This document shows positions 38,376 through 45,492 of a DNA stretch of 49,391 nt, one piece after another. Below the pieces are notes generated by a model. It saw only the letters and a program-made list of their open reading frames with translations, was not told where the DNA came from and ran no database searches. A program made the translations under genes and the position numbers. The stretch comes from Bauldia sp. (GTDB taxonomy: Bacteria > Pseudomonadota > Alphaproteobacteria > Rhizobiales > Kaistiaceae), in NCBI GenBank assembly GCA_022841545.1, contig JALHRF010000011.1, positions 1-49,391 of the forward strand. The letters run 5' to 3'. Position 1 is the first letter of the stretch. Each line of letters opens with the position of its first letter.

Positions 38376-38584
38376 TCACAGAGGCCTCCACTCCCGAACC
38401 GCTTCATAAGGAAGCTCGGTCGCGCGCGCGAACTGGCCTTCACGGAGATGCACGGCGCAACCCCCCGGTTTCTCATATGCCGCCGCTCGGTTGTAGCATC
38501 CTACCGCCCTGCAATAAATAGCCATGGCGAAGCTATCCAACGCCCAGGTTGCCCACGCGCCATGCATCGCCATATCGCGGCCAT
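38376..38584 (-). pseudogene. Remnant of a LuxR-family regulator gene (5' part only)
   Basis: On the minus strand, the leader and first codons of the LuxR gene at 42552-43667 are repeated here. The upstream segment GGCGCGTGGGCAAC, the GGGGGGTTGCG ribosome-binding region and then a GTG-initiated VHLREGQFARATELPYEA match VHIRENGFERATELFYEA. The frame then breaks (stop at 38376-38378). The rest of the gene is missing. It stands upstream of the metalloprotease just as the intact LuxR gene stands upstream of the second RTX gene. Confidence 0.75.
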
Positions 38585-38661
38585 TGCGGTGGAGTTCGGG
38601 CAACCAGATTCCGGAAGGTGTGGCCCCCTCATACCGGCGCCACGTCAGGCACCCGCAACAG

Positions 38662-38712
38662 GTCGAGCGCCCCGCGCCGCTCACCGCCGCTGACGCGAAG
38701 CGGCTGCTCGCC
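38662..38712 (+). pseudogene. Remnant of the C-terminal end of a Gfo/Idh/MocA oxidoreductase gene
   Basis: Seventeen codons encode VERPAPLTAADAKRLLA, identical at the protein level to the end of the oxidoreductase encoded at 34907-36046, with several synonymous base changes. The bases just before it (CGCCACGTCA) also match. No intact oxidoreductase precedes it. Between 38136 and 38728 nothing else was recognised besides this, the LuxR remnant and the two dyads. Confidence 0.75.
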
Positions 38713-38728
38713 AAAGGCCACCCAGCGA

Positions 38729-39811
38729 TCAGCCGGCCTTGGACCTGGCCCGCGCCGGCCTCGGCTTCCGATGGACGCGGCGCTTCGCCGGCGGCGCCGT
38801 CGTTCCGCGGACCATCAGCGTCGTCGGCAGAGTCTCGTGCCGCACCGGCCCGCCCGCGAAGACGAGGCGGGCGGCGAGCCGGCCCTTCTCGGCGCCGTTC
38901 GAATCGACGGTGGTGAGGTTCGCCGGCGCGGCCTCGGGAATGTTGTTGAAGCCCACGACCGAGAGGTCGCCCGGCACGGATAGTCCGCGCCGCCGCGCCT
39001 CCCCCATCACCTCGATCGCCTGCAGGTCCGCCATGGCAAGGATGGCCGTCGCGTCCGGCGCCGCGTCGAGGAGAAGTGCTGCGGCAGCGCGGTCCCACGG
39101 ATGGGCCTGGACGACGGGCACTTCGTCGATGTCGATACCGGAGGGCGACAGGGCGTCGGCGTAGCCGAGGAGCTTCTGTTGATCGAGCGGCATGCCGGCC
39201 ACGCCGGGACCGCGGTCGCGACGGGGCAGGTGGACGAGCGCCGGCCCGAGATCGCGAAGAAACGACAGGATGGCGAACCGCCGATGGCCGAGGTCGAGCA
39301 GGTGCCGCGCGGCGGCGCGACAGCCGGACCGGGCGTCGATATTGACGGAGCTGACCTTGGCGCCACCGTCGACGTCGATCACCACGAAGGGCAGCTTCCG
39401 CAAGGCCAGCGACTCGATCATTTCGGCATCATGGGGGGGTGACACGATGAAGCCGTCGACAAGTGCGTTACGAATGCCCCAGGTCTTGTCGTCATCCAGG
39501 CCCGAGACCAGCGTGAGGCTCGCCCCACGCTCATCGCAGACTTCGGCGACGCCGGCCATGAAGCGCGGAAAGTAGCCGGTGAACATGTTGGCCATGCTGT
39601 AGGCGCCGGGGGGAATCACGCCAATCGCGTTGACCTTCCCGGCACGCAGCAGGCGCCCCTTGGGGTCCGGCCCGGCAAAGCCGAGCCGGCGGGCCGCCTC
39701 CTCGACCCGCAGACGCATGTCGCGTCCGACACGCTCGGGGTTGTTGAACACGTAGGACACCGTGCTCCGCGACACGCCCGCAGCTCTGGCGACATCCTCG
39801 AGCGTGGCCAC
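38729..39811 (-). CDS. LacI-family transcriptional regulator
   Basis: A 360-residue regulator. The helix-turn-helix is at the very N terminus (ATLEDVARAAGVSRSTVSYVFNN), the hinge follows, then the type-1 effector domain with VSSVNIDARSGCRAAARHLLDLG and ILAMADLQAIEVMGEARRRG. The tail is basic (KRRVHRKPRPARARSKAG). The GTG at 39811 matches the usual start of LacI proteins; an in-frame GTG at 39889 lies within an operator. It is divergent from a small exported protein gene, with two identical operators between. Confidence 0.92.
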   Translation of the reverse strand: MATLEDVARAAGVSRSTVSYVFNNPERVGRDMRLRVEEAARRLGFAGPDPKGRLLRAGKVNAIGVIPPGAYSMANMFTGYFPRFMAGVAEVCDERGASLTLVSGLDDDKTWGIRNALVDGFIVSPPHDAEMIESLALRKLPFVVIDVDGGAKVSSVNIDARSGCRAAARHLLDLGHRRFAILSFLRDLGPALVHLPRRDRGPGVAGMPLDQQKLLGYADALSPSGIDIDEVPVVQAHPWDRAAAALLLDAAPDATAILAMADLQAIEVMGEARRRGLSVPGDLSVVGFNNIPEAAPANLTTVDSNGAEKGRLAARLVFAGGPVRHETLPTTLMVRGTTAPPAKRRVHRKPRPARARSKAG

Positions 39812-39873
39812 CGATGCACTTCTCCCCTGGACTCCGCTTACGCATACGACGATTCGCGCTTCCCCGCCCGATC

Positions 39874-39902
39874 TTGTGGAACGCTCCACAATGGGCTATG
39901 AC
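39874..39902 (+). promoter_or_regulatory. Predicted promoter with operator copy 1
   Basis: The palindrome TTGTGGAACGCTCCACAA (39874-39891) has one mismatched central pair. It overlaps a possible promoter with -35 TTGTGG, a 17-base spacer and -10 TATGAC (39897-39902) that would drive the gene at 39985. Binding of the LacI protein would block the -35 region. Confidence 0.6.
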
Positions 39903-39907
39903 GGATG

Positions 39908-39925
39908 TTGTGGAACGCTCCACAA
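39908..39925. promoter_or_regulatory. Operator copy 2
   Basis: A second, identical copy of TTGTGGAACGCTCCACAA, 34 bp from the first, a few bases past the predicted transcription start. Two identical sites on roughly the same helix face fit cooperative binding by one LacI protein. Confidence 0.75.
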
Positions 39926-39984
39926 GCATGTGGACCAATCCTTGCGTACTGGGATTCGGGAGGACCAACGGTCAGGAGACGAAC

Positions 39985-40383
39985 ATGAAGATCGCCGTGC
40001 TCACAGTCCTTCTCGCGCTCGCTTCGGTGGCAGACTCATCCGCCGATGATGCCCATCTCGTCCGCGGGCTTCACTGCAAGACGGAAGCCCAGGTTGATGC
40101 CGCGATCGCCTTCATCCAGCAAGGCACCCCGCCCCTCTTTGCGGCAGAGCTTCTCAATCGCGACGAGGTTGCCTGCGTCTTCGCCGACCGGATCGGCTAC
40201 CTGATCGAGCACCCCGTCATGCTCGGACGGTCCGACCATCGGGGCGTCTCGCTGATCAAGTACGAAGGGACGCTGGTCGGCGTCCTGGTAGGCCAGAACC
40301 CGCGTCCGGTCGAGCCGCCGCTCCACCTCTATTTCGTCGTGCCCGAGCCGCTCCCTGGCGTGGCCGAGGCCAGCGGGGCCTGA
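39985..40383 (+). CDS. Small exported protein of unknown function
   Basis: A 132-residue protein with a signal peptide (MKIAVLTVLLALASVADSSA) and two cysteines in the mature part (GLHCKTEAQVDAAI and DEVACVFADRIGYL). There is no recognised family. A CAGGAGAC ribosome binding site lies 7 bases before the ATG. It is the first gene after the twin LacI operators and so is probably the main target of that regulator in this window. Confidence 0.7.
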   Translation: MKIAVLTVLLALASVADSSADDAHLVRGLHCKTEAQVDAAIAFIQQGTPPLFAAELLNRDEVACVFADRIGYLIEHPVMLGRSDHRGVSLIKYEGTLVGVLVGQNPRPVEPPLHLYFVVPEPLPGVAEASGA

Positions 40384-40461
40384 CGGGGCGGCAGGCGTCC
40401 CGGCACGGGTTCGGCAGCGACTTCGACCGTTTCTCCGCGGCGGCCGGCGGATGGCGGCGGT

Positions 40462-40566
40462 GTCGGGAGCATCCTGGTCTCTTACATCCCGATGCTGATC
40501 GTGCTCCTCCTCGCCACCTACGTGCCCGAGATTTCGCTCTGGCTGCCGCGGCGGTTCCTGGAGTAG
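40462..40566 (+). pseudogene. Remnant of a TRAP transporter large permease (DctM) C terminus
   Basis: The codons at 40462-40563 give GVGSILVSYIPMLIVLLL followed by ATYVPEISLWLPRRFLE and a stop. The text LLLATYVPEISLWLP is the usual end of DctM-type permeases. Nothing upstream in frame is recognisable and a stop codon lies at 40381. Evidently most of a TRAP transporter locus was deleted. A TRAP system next to a uronate dehydrogenase gene is common in uronate users. Confidence 0.55.
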
Positions 40567-40599
40567 CCGTTGCCGCGACCCTCCGCCGTTGCGGCAGGC

Positions 40600-42435
40600 T
40601 TAGAGGATCAGGTCTCCCGCCTCGATCTTTGCGCCGACGACCTTCACCTCGAAGTCGGCGGTCCCGTTGCCGTCGCGGTCGACCTGGAGCAACCCCTTCT
40701 CGAATCGCGCCAGCCCGCGCGCCCCGGGATGCGCGGCGGCGTAGGCGCCGAAGGCCTGCTTCCCAATGAAAATGAAGGCCTGATCCCCAGGGACTGTCGT
40801 GTTTGCGTCGATGAAGGAGAGGTCGATGCTGTCCTTCTTGAAATCGGTGATGGTGTCATGCTTCTTGCCGACGACGCTATCGGCGATCGTGTTGAACTTG
40901 AAGATGTCCTTGCCGGCGCCGCCGGTCAGCTTGTCCTTGCCGAGCGCGCCGACGATGATGTCGACGCCGATCCCGCCTTCGATCTTGTCGTTGCCGTCGC
41001 CGCCGTTGAGGTAGTCGTTGCCGCGGCCGCCGAGAACCTTGTCTTTCCCCCGGCCTCCAAACACTACGTCATCTCCGGCACCACCAGAAAGGATTTCGTT
41101 GCTTCCGTCTCCCAAGAGCGCATTCGCCTTTCCGTCACCCTTGTGTTTTCGACCCATATCCTTTTGAAGGTATACTTCATTGCGTGCCTCGGGATTGAAG
41201 GTATTGAAAATGTCAATACGCCCGTCGCCGTTTAGATCACCAAAATAAAGTTGATGCGAGATGCTTGCATCCAATTCTAGAAAAGAATATGGCAACTTTA
41301 TAAAATTCCCTGTACCATCGTTTACAAAGAAGGGTCTATCGGTTCCGTTTCGAGCAGCAATATCAACAAATCCATCACCATTTAAGTCAACGAGATCAAT
41401 ACTATCAATTGAGCGTTGACCAAAATCTGACTGAGGGAGGCGCACGATTGATTGATCATCGAATTTTCCGGCTCCGTCATTGATTAGTACTTGGATGTGC
41501 TGATTCTTATAATCAATCGTGGTGGTTAAAACTAAATCAAGCTTCCCATCACCGTTCAGGTCGACAGCGTCGGCGTCCAGGAATATTGATTCTTGATGCA
41601 CTCCTTCATCTAAAGGAACTAGATCATTTAGCTCAAGAATTGTTGGTGGAGTTGGGTGGTTTTTTGCATTAGAAAAGTCGCCGTTGCCAGGGTTTAAATA
41701 AACTGTCGAGGTAGAGCCGGGAAGAAATCCTGCTGATCCAAGAAATAGGTCCTCATCGCCGTCCCCATCGGCGTCAAAGAAAAGCGCTGTCGTGTAGTAA
41801 TCCTCGCCGAAACGGACCGCGGGAAATGGCAATTGGTCGTCCACTCGGGAAAATCGTCCCGTACCGTCATTTATTAGAATATATGCTGGAATCTCTGGCG
41901 CTACACCATTCAAATTGTTTACGAAAATATCGATATCGCCGTCACCATCAATGTCGGCAGCTGCTGTCGAGTGTGTGTAGTCAGAAATCGTGGGGAGTTT
42001 GGTCGCCGCACTGACGAAACCATGAGCACCCGAAGACAGGAGCAACAAATTCTGACCACCGATAAGGGGGAACTTGTCTTGGCCGTGGTCGGCGATGAAG
42101 ACATCCGGGCGGTGATCGCCGTTGAAGTCCCCTGTTACGATGTCGCGAGCGAAGACGTTTACGGGGGCGCCACCTGGAAAAAAGGTGGCCGTCCCGTCGC
42201 TGAACCCACCCTTGCCATCATTCAGGTAGATGCGTATTTGACCGGTTGCCCATTCCTGTGCATTGACCCCGCCATAACCACCTCCCACAAGATCAAGGTC
42301 TCCATCGGCGTCGACGTCGATAAGTGCGCTCGCATGTATCCCATTATATGGAGGAGAGGGCTTGGGGAACTCGAATACTGTCTGGGTCCAATACGTTTTC
42401 AACGATTCTATTCCTGCCTGATGTGCTGCTATCAC
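40600..42435 (-). CDS. Secreted FG-GAP/VCBS-repeat protein with C-terminal RTX repeats
   Basis: A 611-residue protein. Residues about 30-440 contain seven Ca-binding FG-GAP motifs of the form DxDGDGDxD (for example DVDADGDLDLV, DIDGDGDIDIF, DADGDGDEDLF, DLNGDGKLDLV). Residues about 440-520 are RTX nonapeptides (SGGAGDDVVFGGRGKDKVL, NGGDGNDKIEGG). The end EAGDLIL resembles that of the metalloprotease, so type 1 secretion is expected. No signal peptide. The 5' two thirds is AT-rich (40% GC over 41221-41520) whereas the 3' third is about 67% GC. The GTG start at 42435 has no ribosome binding site; TTG at 42402, preceded by AGGA, is an alternative. Confidence 0.88.
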   Translation of the reverse strand: MIAAHQAGIESLKTYWTQTVFEFPKPSPPYNGIHASALIDVDADGDLDLVGGGYGGVNAQEWATGQIRIYLNDGKGGFSDGTATFFPGGAPVNVFARDIVTGDFNGDHRPDVFIADHGQDKFPLIGGQNLLLLSSGAHGFVSAATKLPTISDYTHSTAAADIDGDGDIDIFVNNLNGVAPEIPAYILINDGTGRFSRVDDQLPFPAVRFGEDYYTTALFFDADGDGDEDLFLGSAGFLPGSTSTVYLNPGNGDFSNAKNHPTPPTILELNDLVPLDEGVHQESIFLDADAVDLNGDGKLDLVLTTTIDYKNQHIQVLINDGAGKFDDQSIVRLPQSDFGQRSIDSIDLVDLNGDGFVDIAARNGTDRPFFVNDGTGNFIKLPYSFLELDASISHQLYFGDLNGDGRIDIFNTFNPEARNEVYLQKDMGRKHKGDGKANALLGDGSNEILSGGAGDDVVFGGRGKDKVLGGRGNDYLNGGDGNDKIEGGIGVDIIVGALGKDKLTGGAGKDIFKFNTIADSVVGKKHDTITDFKKDSIDLSFIDANTTVPGDQAFIFIGKQAFGAYAAAHPGARGLARFEKGLLQVDRDGNGTADFEVKVVGAKIEAGDLIL

Positions 42436-42523
42436 AAGTTAACGAGGCATTCCGTCGCGTGAATTTCCCATAAGTGGGACGCCGCCATGGTTGAATGGTA
42501 GGTGCGCCCAGTATGATAAGCAA

Positions 42524-42537
42524 CACCCATTTGGGTG
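42524..42537. promoter_or_regulatory. Dyad CACCCA-TT-TGGGTG upstream of the FG-GAP/RTX gene
   Basis: Fourteen bases identical to the centre of the dyad before the metalloprotease gene (38232-38247). It lies 89 bases before the GTG start at 42435 and 15 bases past the end of the LuxR-type gene. Confidence 0.65.
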
Positions 42538-42551
42538 CAATGTGCGCCGGG

Positions 42552-43667
42552 TCACCGCGTCATGCCGGCGATGAGAATGGCGAGTTCCACCTGACGGTGT
42601 GTTCCGGTCTTCGCAAACACGGCTTTGGGGCGCGCGCGAGCGGTCTCGAGAGCGATACCCTCCACTTCAGCGATGGCCTTGAGCTCCTCGCCCGCACCGA
42701 TCCGCTTCGCAAGCCTTGCTTCGGCCGCCGTGAGGCCGATAATTTTCAACGCCTCGTCCAATGCATCGACCGGGTTCGCGGTGTCCGGGTCGGTCAATAT
42801 CAGCGCCGCCCGCGCCAGCATGAAGACATCCTGTCCTGCCCCGGCGATCGGCACCACCTGCGCGATCAGCGGGCATCGGCCGTGGCGGCGTGGCAGCGGG
42901 AGCACCAGCGCCGCGCGCTCACCTGCGGGAGCATAGGTCACCGCCTGCTGGATCGCGGCGTTTAGCTTCGCATCCGTCGGTCGATGCCATGACCGAAGGA
43001 GGCCCCGGCGTAATGTCAGCCCGTCTCCGAGGTGCCGCTCGAACGACGGCGGCGAATGGATCACGCGTCCCGCCCCGTTGAGGAGGACGATCTCGGCGCC
43101 GGTCGTGGCAAGCCCGTCGGCCAGTCGAACTGAAGACTCGAACCCGACCTTCAAGGCTAGCTTTGCACCTGCGTCAAGCCGGGACATGAGATGATTGAGT
43201 TTGCCGATTTCGCTCCGCAGAAACGGACCGCTGCCCAGATGCCTCTCGATCGTCATCGGAAGCGCGAGATCGGGTCGCCGGCTCACGAGGAATATCCCCG
43301 CTTTCGGCCCCGAGCCTGCCGGCGCTTCCACTTCGTTGACATAGGGATCCGCAGCCTTCTGCTCGGGTGTGAGCATGTCTTCGGACGTGATCAGTCCACG
43401 CCAGCCCGAAGTGGTCAGCTCCAGGCCGCGCCGCATGTAAGGGTTGATGTGCAACCAGCCGCCGGCCATGAAGTCGTCAAGAAAGCCGCGGATTGAAGGC
43501 GACCCGATGATCGAATTGGAGCCGGCCCGGATCGGGAGCAAAGTGACCGCGGCAGCGCCAGCGGCCTCGGCGACTGCCTGCAGCGCCTTCGGCCAAAGCT
43601 CGGGAACCGCGGCCGCTTCGTAGAACAGCTCGGTCGCGCGCTCGAACCCATTCTCGCGGATATGCAC
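42552..43667 (-). CDS. LuxR-type transcriptional regulator
   Basis: A 371-residue regulator. The N-terminal part (FERATELFYEAAAVPELWPKAL) and PAS-like middle section are typical of a rhizobial LuxR family without a classical autoinducer domain. The C-terminal helix-turn-helix is GLTAAEARLAKRIGAGEELKAIAEV and ETARARPKAVFAKTGTHRQVEL. The GTG at 43667 has GGGGGG 6 bases upstream. The upstream leader and first codons are duplicated at 38376-38584. It precedes the FG-GAP/RTX gene in the same direction and may regulate both RTX genes. Confidence 0.85.
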   Translation of the reverse strand: MHIRENGFERATELFYEAAAVPELWPKALQAVAEAAGAAAVTLLPIRAGSNSIIGSPSIRGFLDDFMAGGWLHINPYMRRGLELTTSGWRGLITSEDMLTPEQKAADPYVNEVEAPAGSGPKAGIFLVSRRPDLALPMTIERHLGSGPFLRSEIGKLNHLMSRLDAGAKLALKVGFESSVRLADGLATTGAEIVLLNGAGRVIHSPPSFERHLGDGLTLRRGLLRSWHRPTDAKLNAAIQQAVTYAPAGERAALVLPLPRRHGRCPLIAQVVPIAGAGQDVFMLARAALILTDPDTANPVDALDEALKIIGLTAAEARLAKRIGAGEELKAIAEVEGIALETARARPKAVFAKTGTHRQVELAILIAGMTR

Positions 43668-43846
43668 AACGCAACCCCCCGGTCCCGTCTGCCGCCATGC
43701 GATCGCAGCACCGAAGCGGTCCTGTCGGATATGGCGATGGAGCAGCCCGCCCGAGTCCGACGTTGCCCACGCGCCGTGCTTGGCCATGTCACGCCCCTTG
43801 TCGTAGACTCCGGGCGACCACATCCGGCACGGAGCCGACCCCATCC

Positions 43847-44632
43847 ATGAAGACCCTTCTCATCACCGGCGCCGCCGGCGGCGTCGCCACCCAGACCCGG
43901 CCGCTGTTCCGCGAGCACTACCGGCTCCGCCTTTCCGACCGCGCCCAGGTCCCCGACCCGACGCCGGAGGAGACGGTGGCGACGGCCGATCTCGGGGACA
44001 TGGACGCGCTCCGCCGGGCCGTGTCCGGGGTCGACGGCATCCTCCATCTCGGCGGCTATGCGGTGGAGGCCGACTGGGGCACCATCCACGACGCCAATAT
44101 CGTCGGCTGCTACAACCTGTTCGAGGCGGCGCGCCTCGAGGGGGTGAAGCGGATCGTCTTCGCCTCCTCGAACCACGCCGTCGGCTACTATCCGCGTGCC
44201 GAGACGATCGGCGTGGATGTGCCGGTGCGGCCCGACACCCGCTACGGCCTGTCGAAGGCCTTCGGCGAGGCGCTCGGCGCGCTCTACGCCTACAAATACG
44301 GCGCGCAGGTCCTGAGCATCCGGATCGGCAACGTCACCGGCGAGCCCGGCGACCGGCGGCGCCTCGCCATCTGGCAGAGCCCCCGGGACTTCGTGCAACT
44401 CGTGCGAATCGGCCTCGAGCACCCCGACCTCCGCCATGAGATCGTCTACGGCATGTCGGACAACGAGCGCGCCTGGTGGGACAACCAGAATGCCTACCGG
44501 CTAGGATACCGGCCGGTGGACCGATCGGAGGACTATGCGGAGAAGGTCCTCGCCGAGGACCAGGGACCGACCGGGGACCCTCGAATCGACAACAACCAGG
44601 GCGGGCCCTTCACCGTCGCGGAAGTCATCTGA
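43847..44632 (+). CDS. udh: NAD-dependent uronate dehydrogenase-like epimerase/dehydratase
   Basis: A 261-residue short-chain dehydrogenase of the extended family. The NAD motif is LLITGAAGGVATQTRPL, the conserved SSNHAVGYYPR segment and the catalytic Y-x-x-x-K are seen (RYGLSKAFGEALG), and RIGNVTGEPGDRRRLAIW follows. These match uronate dehydrogenases that oxidise galacturonate or glucuronate to the aldarolactone. It diverges from the LuxR gene. The TRAP remnant and LacI regulator nearby fit a former uronate locus, which is inference. Confidence 0.85.
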   Translation: MKTLLITGAAGGVATQTRPLFREHYRLRLSDRAQVPDPTPEETVATADLGDMDALRRAVSGVDGILHLGGYAVEADWGTIHDANIVGCYNLFEAARLEGVKRIVFASSNHAVGYYPRAETIGVDVPVRPDTRYGLSKAFGEALGALYAYKYGAQVLSIRIGNVTGEPGDRRRLAIWQSPRDFVQLVRIGLEHPDLRHEIVYGMSDNERAWWDNQNAYRLGYRPVDRSEDYAEKVLAEDQGPTGDPRIDNNQGGPFTVAEVI

Positions 44633-44918
44633 CTTCAGGCTGTCCCTTGTTATTCTTCCATTTACCTGGTTATCCACACACGCGGAGGTTGCTTGCCAAT
44701 CCTCCCCGGTTTGGCAAATATCGAAACAGGAGGTGGTGATTCGTGGTCGCTTTGCCAGCGGCCACTCGGCAACCGGAGGGGTCCAAGGGTTGCTGGCCAT
44801 CAAGGTCATGTCAGGAGTTTTTTCGCAGCGAACGTAATGCGTCTTATAGGTCCGGCTTTTTTCGTCCCGGGCGATGGTTTCTTCAAAACGGCAGCTTTCA
44901 TATCTTTTGTTCACCGCA
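44633..44918 (+). ncRNA. Candidate small RNA or structured leader ahead of an intrinsic terminator
   Basis: A 400-base space (44633-45033) holds no convincing gene. It contains an inverted repeat TTGCCAA...TTGGCAA (44693-44717) and a 9-bp hairpin GTGGTCGCT-TTGCC-AGCGGCCAC (44743-44765). A strong plus-strand terminator closes the stretch before the TerB-like gene starts. A small ORF from GTG 44743 (GGAGG upstream) could exist, but its product (starts VALPAATRQP) has no recognised family. A trans-acting RNA, a structured leader or a tiny gene are all possible. Exact ends are unknown. Confidence 0.3.
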
Positions 44919-44919
44919 G

Positions 44920-44943
44920 CGCCGGCCCTCGGGCCGGCGTTTT
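44920..44943 (+). terminator. Intrinsic terminator with perfect 9-bp stem
   Basis: CGCCGGCCC, a TC loop and GGGCCGGCG are followed directly by TTTT (44940-44943). This is the clearest rho-independent terminator in the window. It points right and ends a transcript that begins before 44920: either the uronate dehydrogenase message or a separate small RNA. Confidence 0.85.
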
Positions 44944-45033
44944 GCATTTCAGTCCCTTGGGATCACGCCGCGGCACGCGCTTCGCAACGCAACAGCTTGA
45001 CGCCCATCCAGCATCCCACGCAAAGATGACGGG

Positions 45034-45492
45034 ATGATATCGGCGCTCAAGCGATTCCTCACCGACCTGACCGGCAAACCCGAGCCGAAGCCGATCGGTG
45101 CGGACGAGAGCAGGCTCGCCGCAGCCGCGCTTCTCTATCATGTCACTGCAATCGACGGCACGATCGGGGACGAGGAGCGCGCGCGGCTCCGGGCCCTCCT
45201 CAAGGAGCGGTTCAACCTTGCCGACGACGACCTCGACGACCTGATGACCGCTGCCGAGGCCGCCGACAAGGAAGCCGTCGATCTCTACGGCTTCACCAGC
45301 GTGCTCAAGCAGCGCCTCGATATCGCCGAGCGCGAGCGGCTCGTCGGGATGATGTGGGAACTGGTCTACGCCGACGGCAGGGTTCATGAATTCGAGGACA
45401 ACCTGATCTGGCGCGCGGCCGAACTGCTCGGCGTGTCTTCCGACGTCCGTATCCGGTTGAAGCAGGCGGCCCGCGGCGATGGCGGCGACTGA
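45034..45492 (+). CDS. TerB-like protein
   Basis: A 152-residue, all-helical acidic protein. The features DESRLAAAALLYHVTAIDGTIGDEER and LVYADGRVHEFEDNLIWRAAELLGV fit the TerB family, in which two acidic loop motifs of the type D-G-x-(I/V) bind metal. It overlaps the following amidotransferase gene by 14 bases, suggesting coupled expression. The link to tellurite resistance is nominal; alone it more likely acts in envelope or stress signalling. Confidence 0.88.
   Translation: MISALKRFLTDLTGKPEPKPIGADESRLAAAALLYHVTAIDGTIGDEERARLRALLKERFNLADDDLDDLMTAAEAADKEAVDLYGFTSVLKQRLDIAERERLVGMMWELVYADGRVHEFEDNLIWRAAELLGVSSDVRIRLKQAARGDGGD

Noticed and set aside
40600..42435. Phage or mobile-element origin for the AT-rich part of the FG-GAP/RTX gene.
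   Set aside because: No integrase, transposase, att-like repeat or phage gene flanks it; only the composition is unusual, so a domain-level transfer is reported instead.
44743..45000. An 85-codon frame starting at GTG 44743 as a real protein gene.
   Set aside because: It has a possible ribosome binding site but runs through the strong terminator at 44920-44943 and has no recognised family, so it is only mentioned as an alternative to a small RNA.
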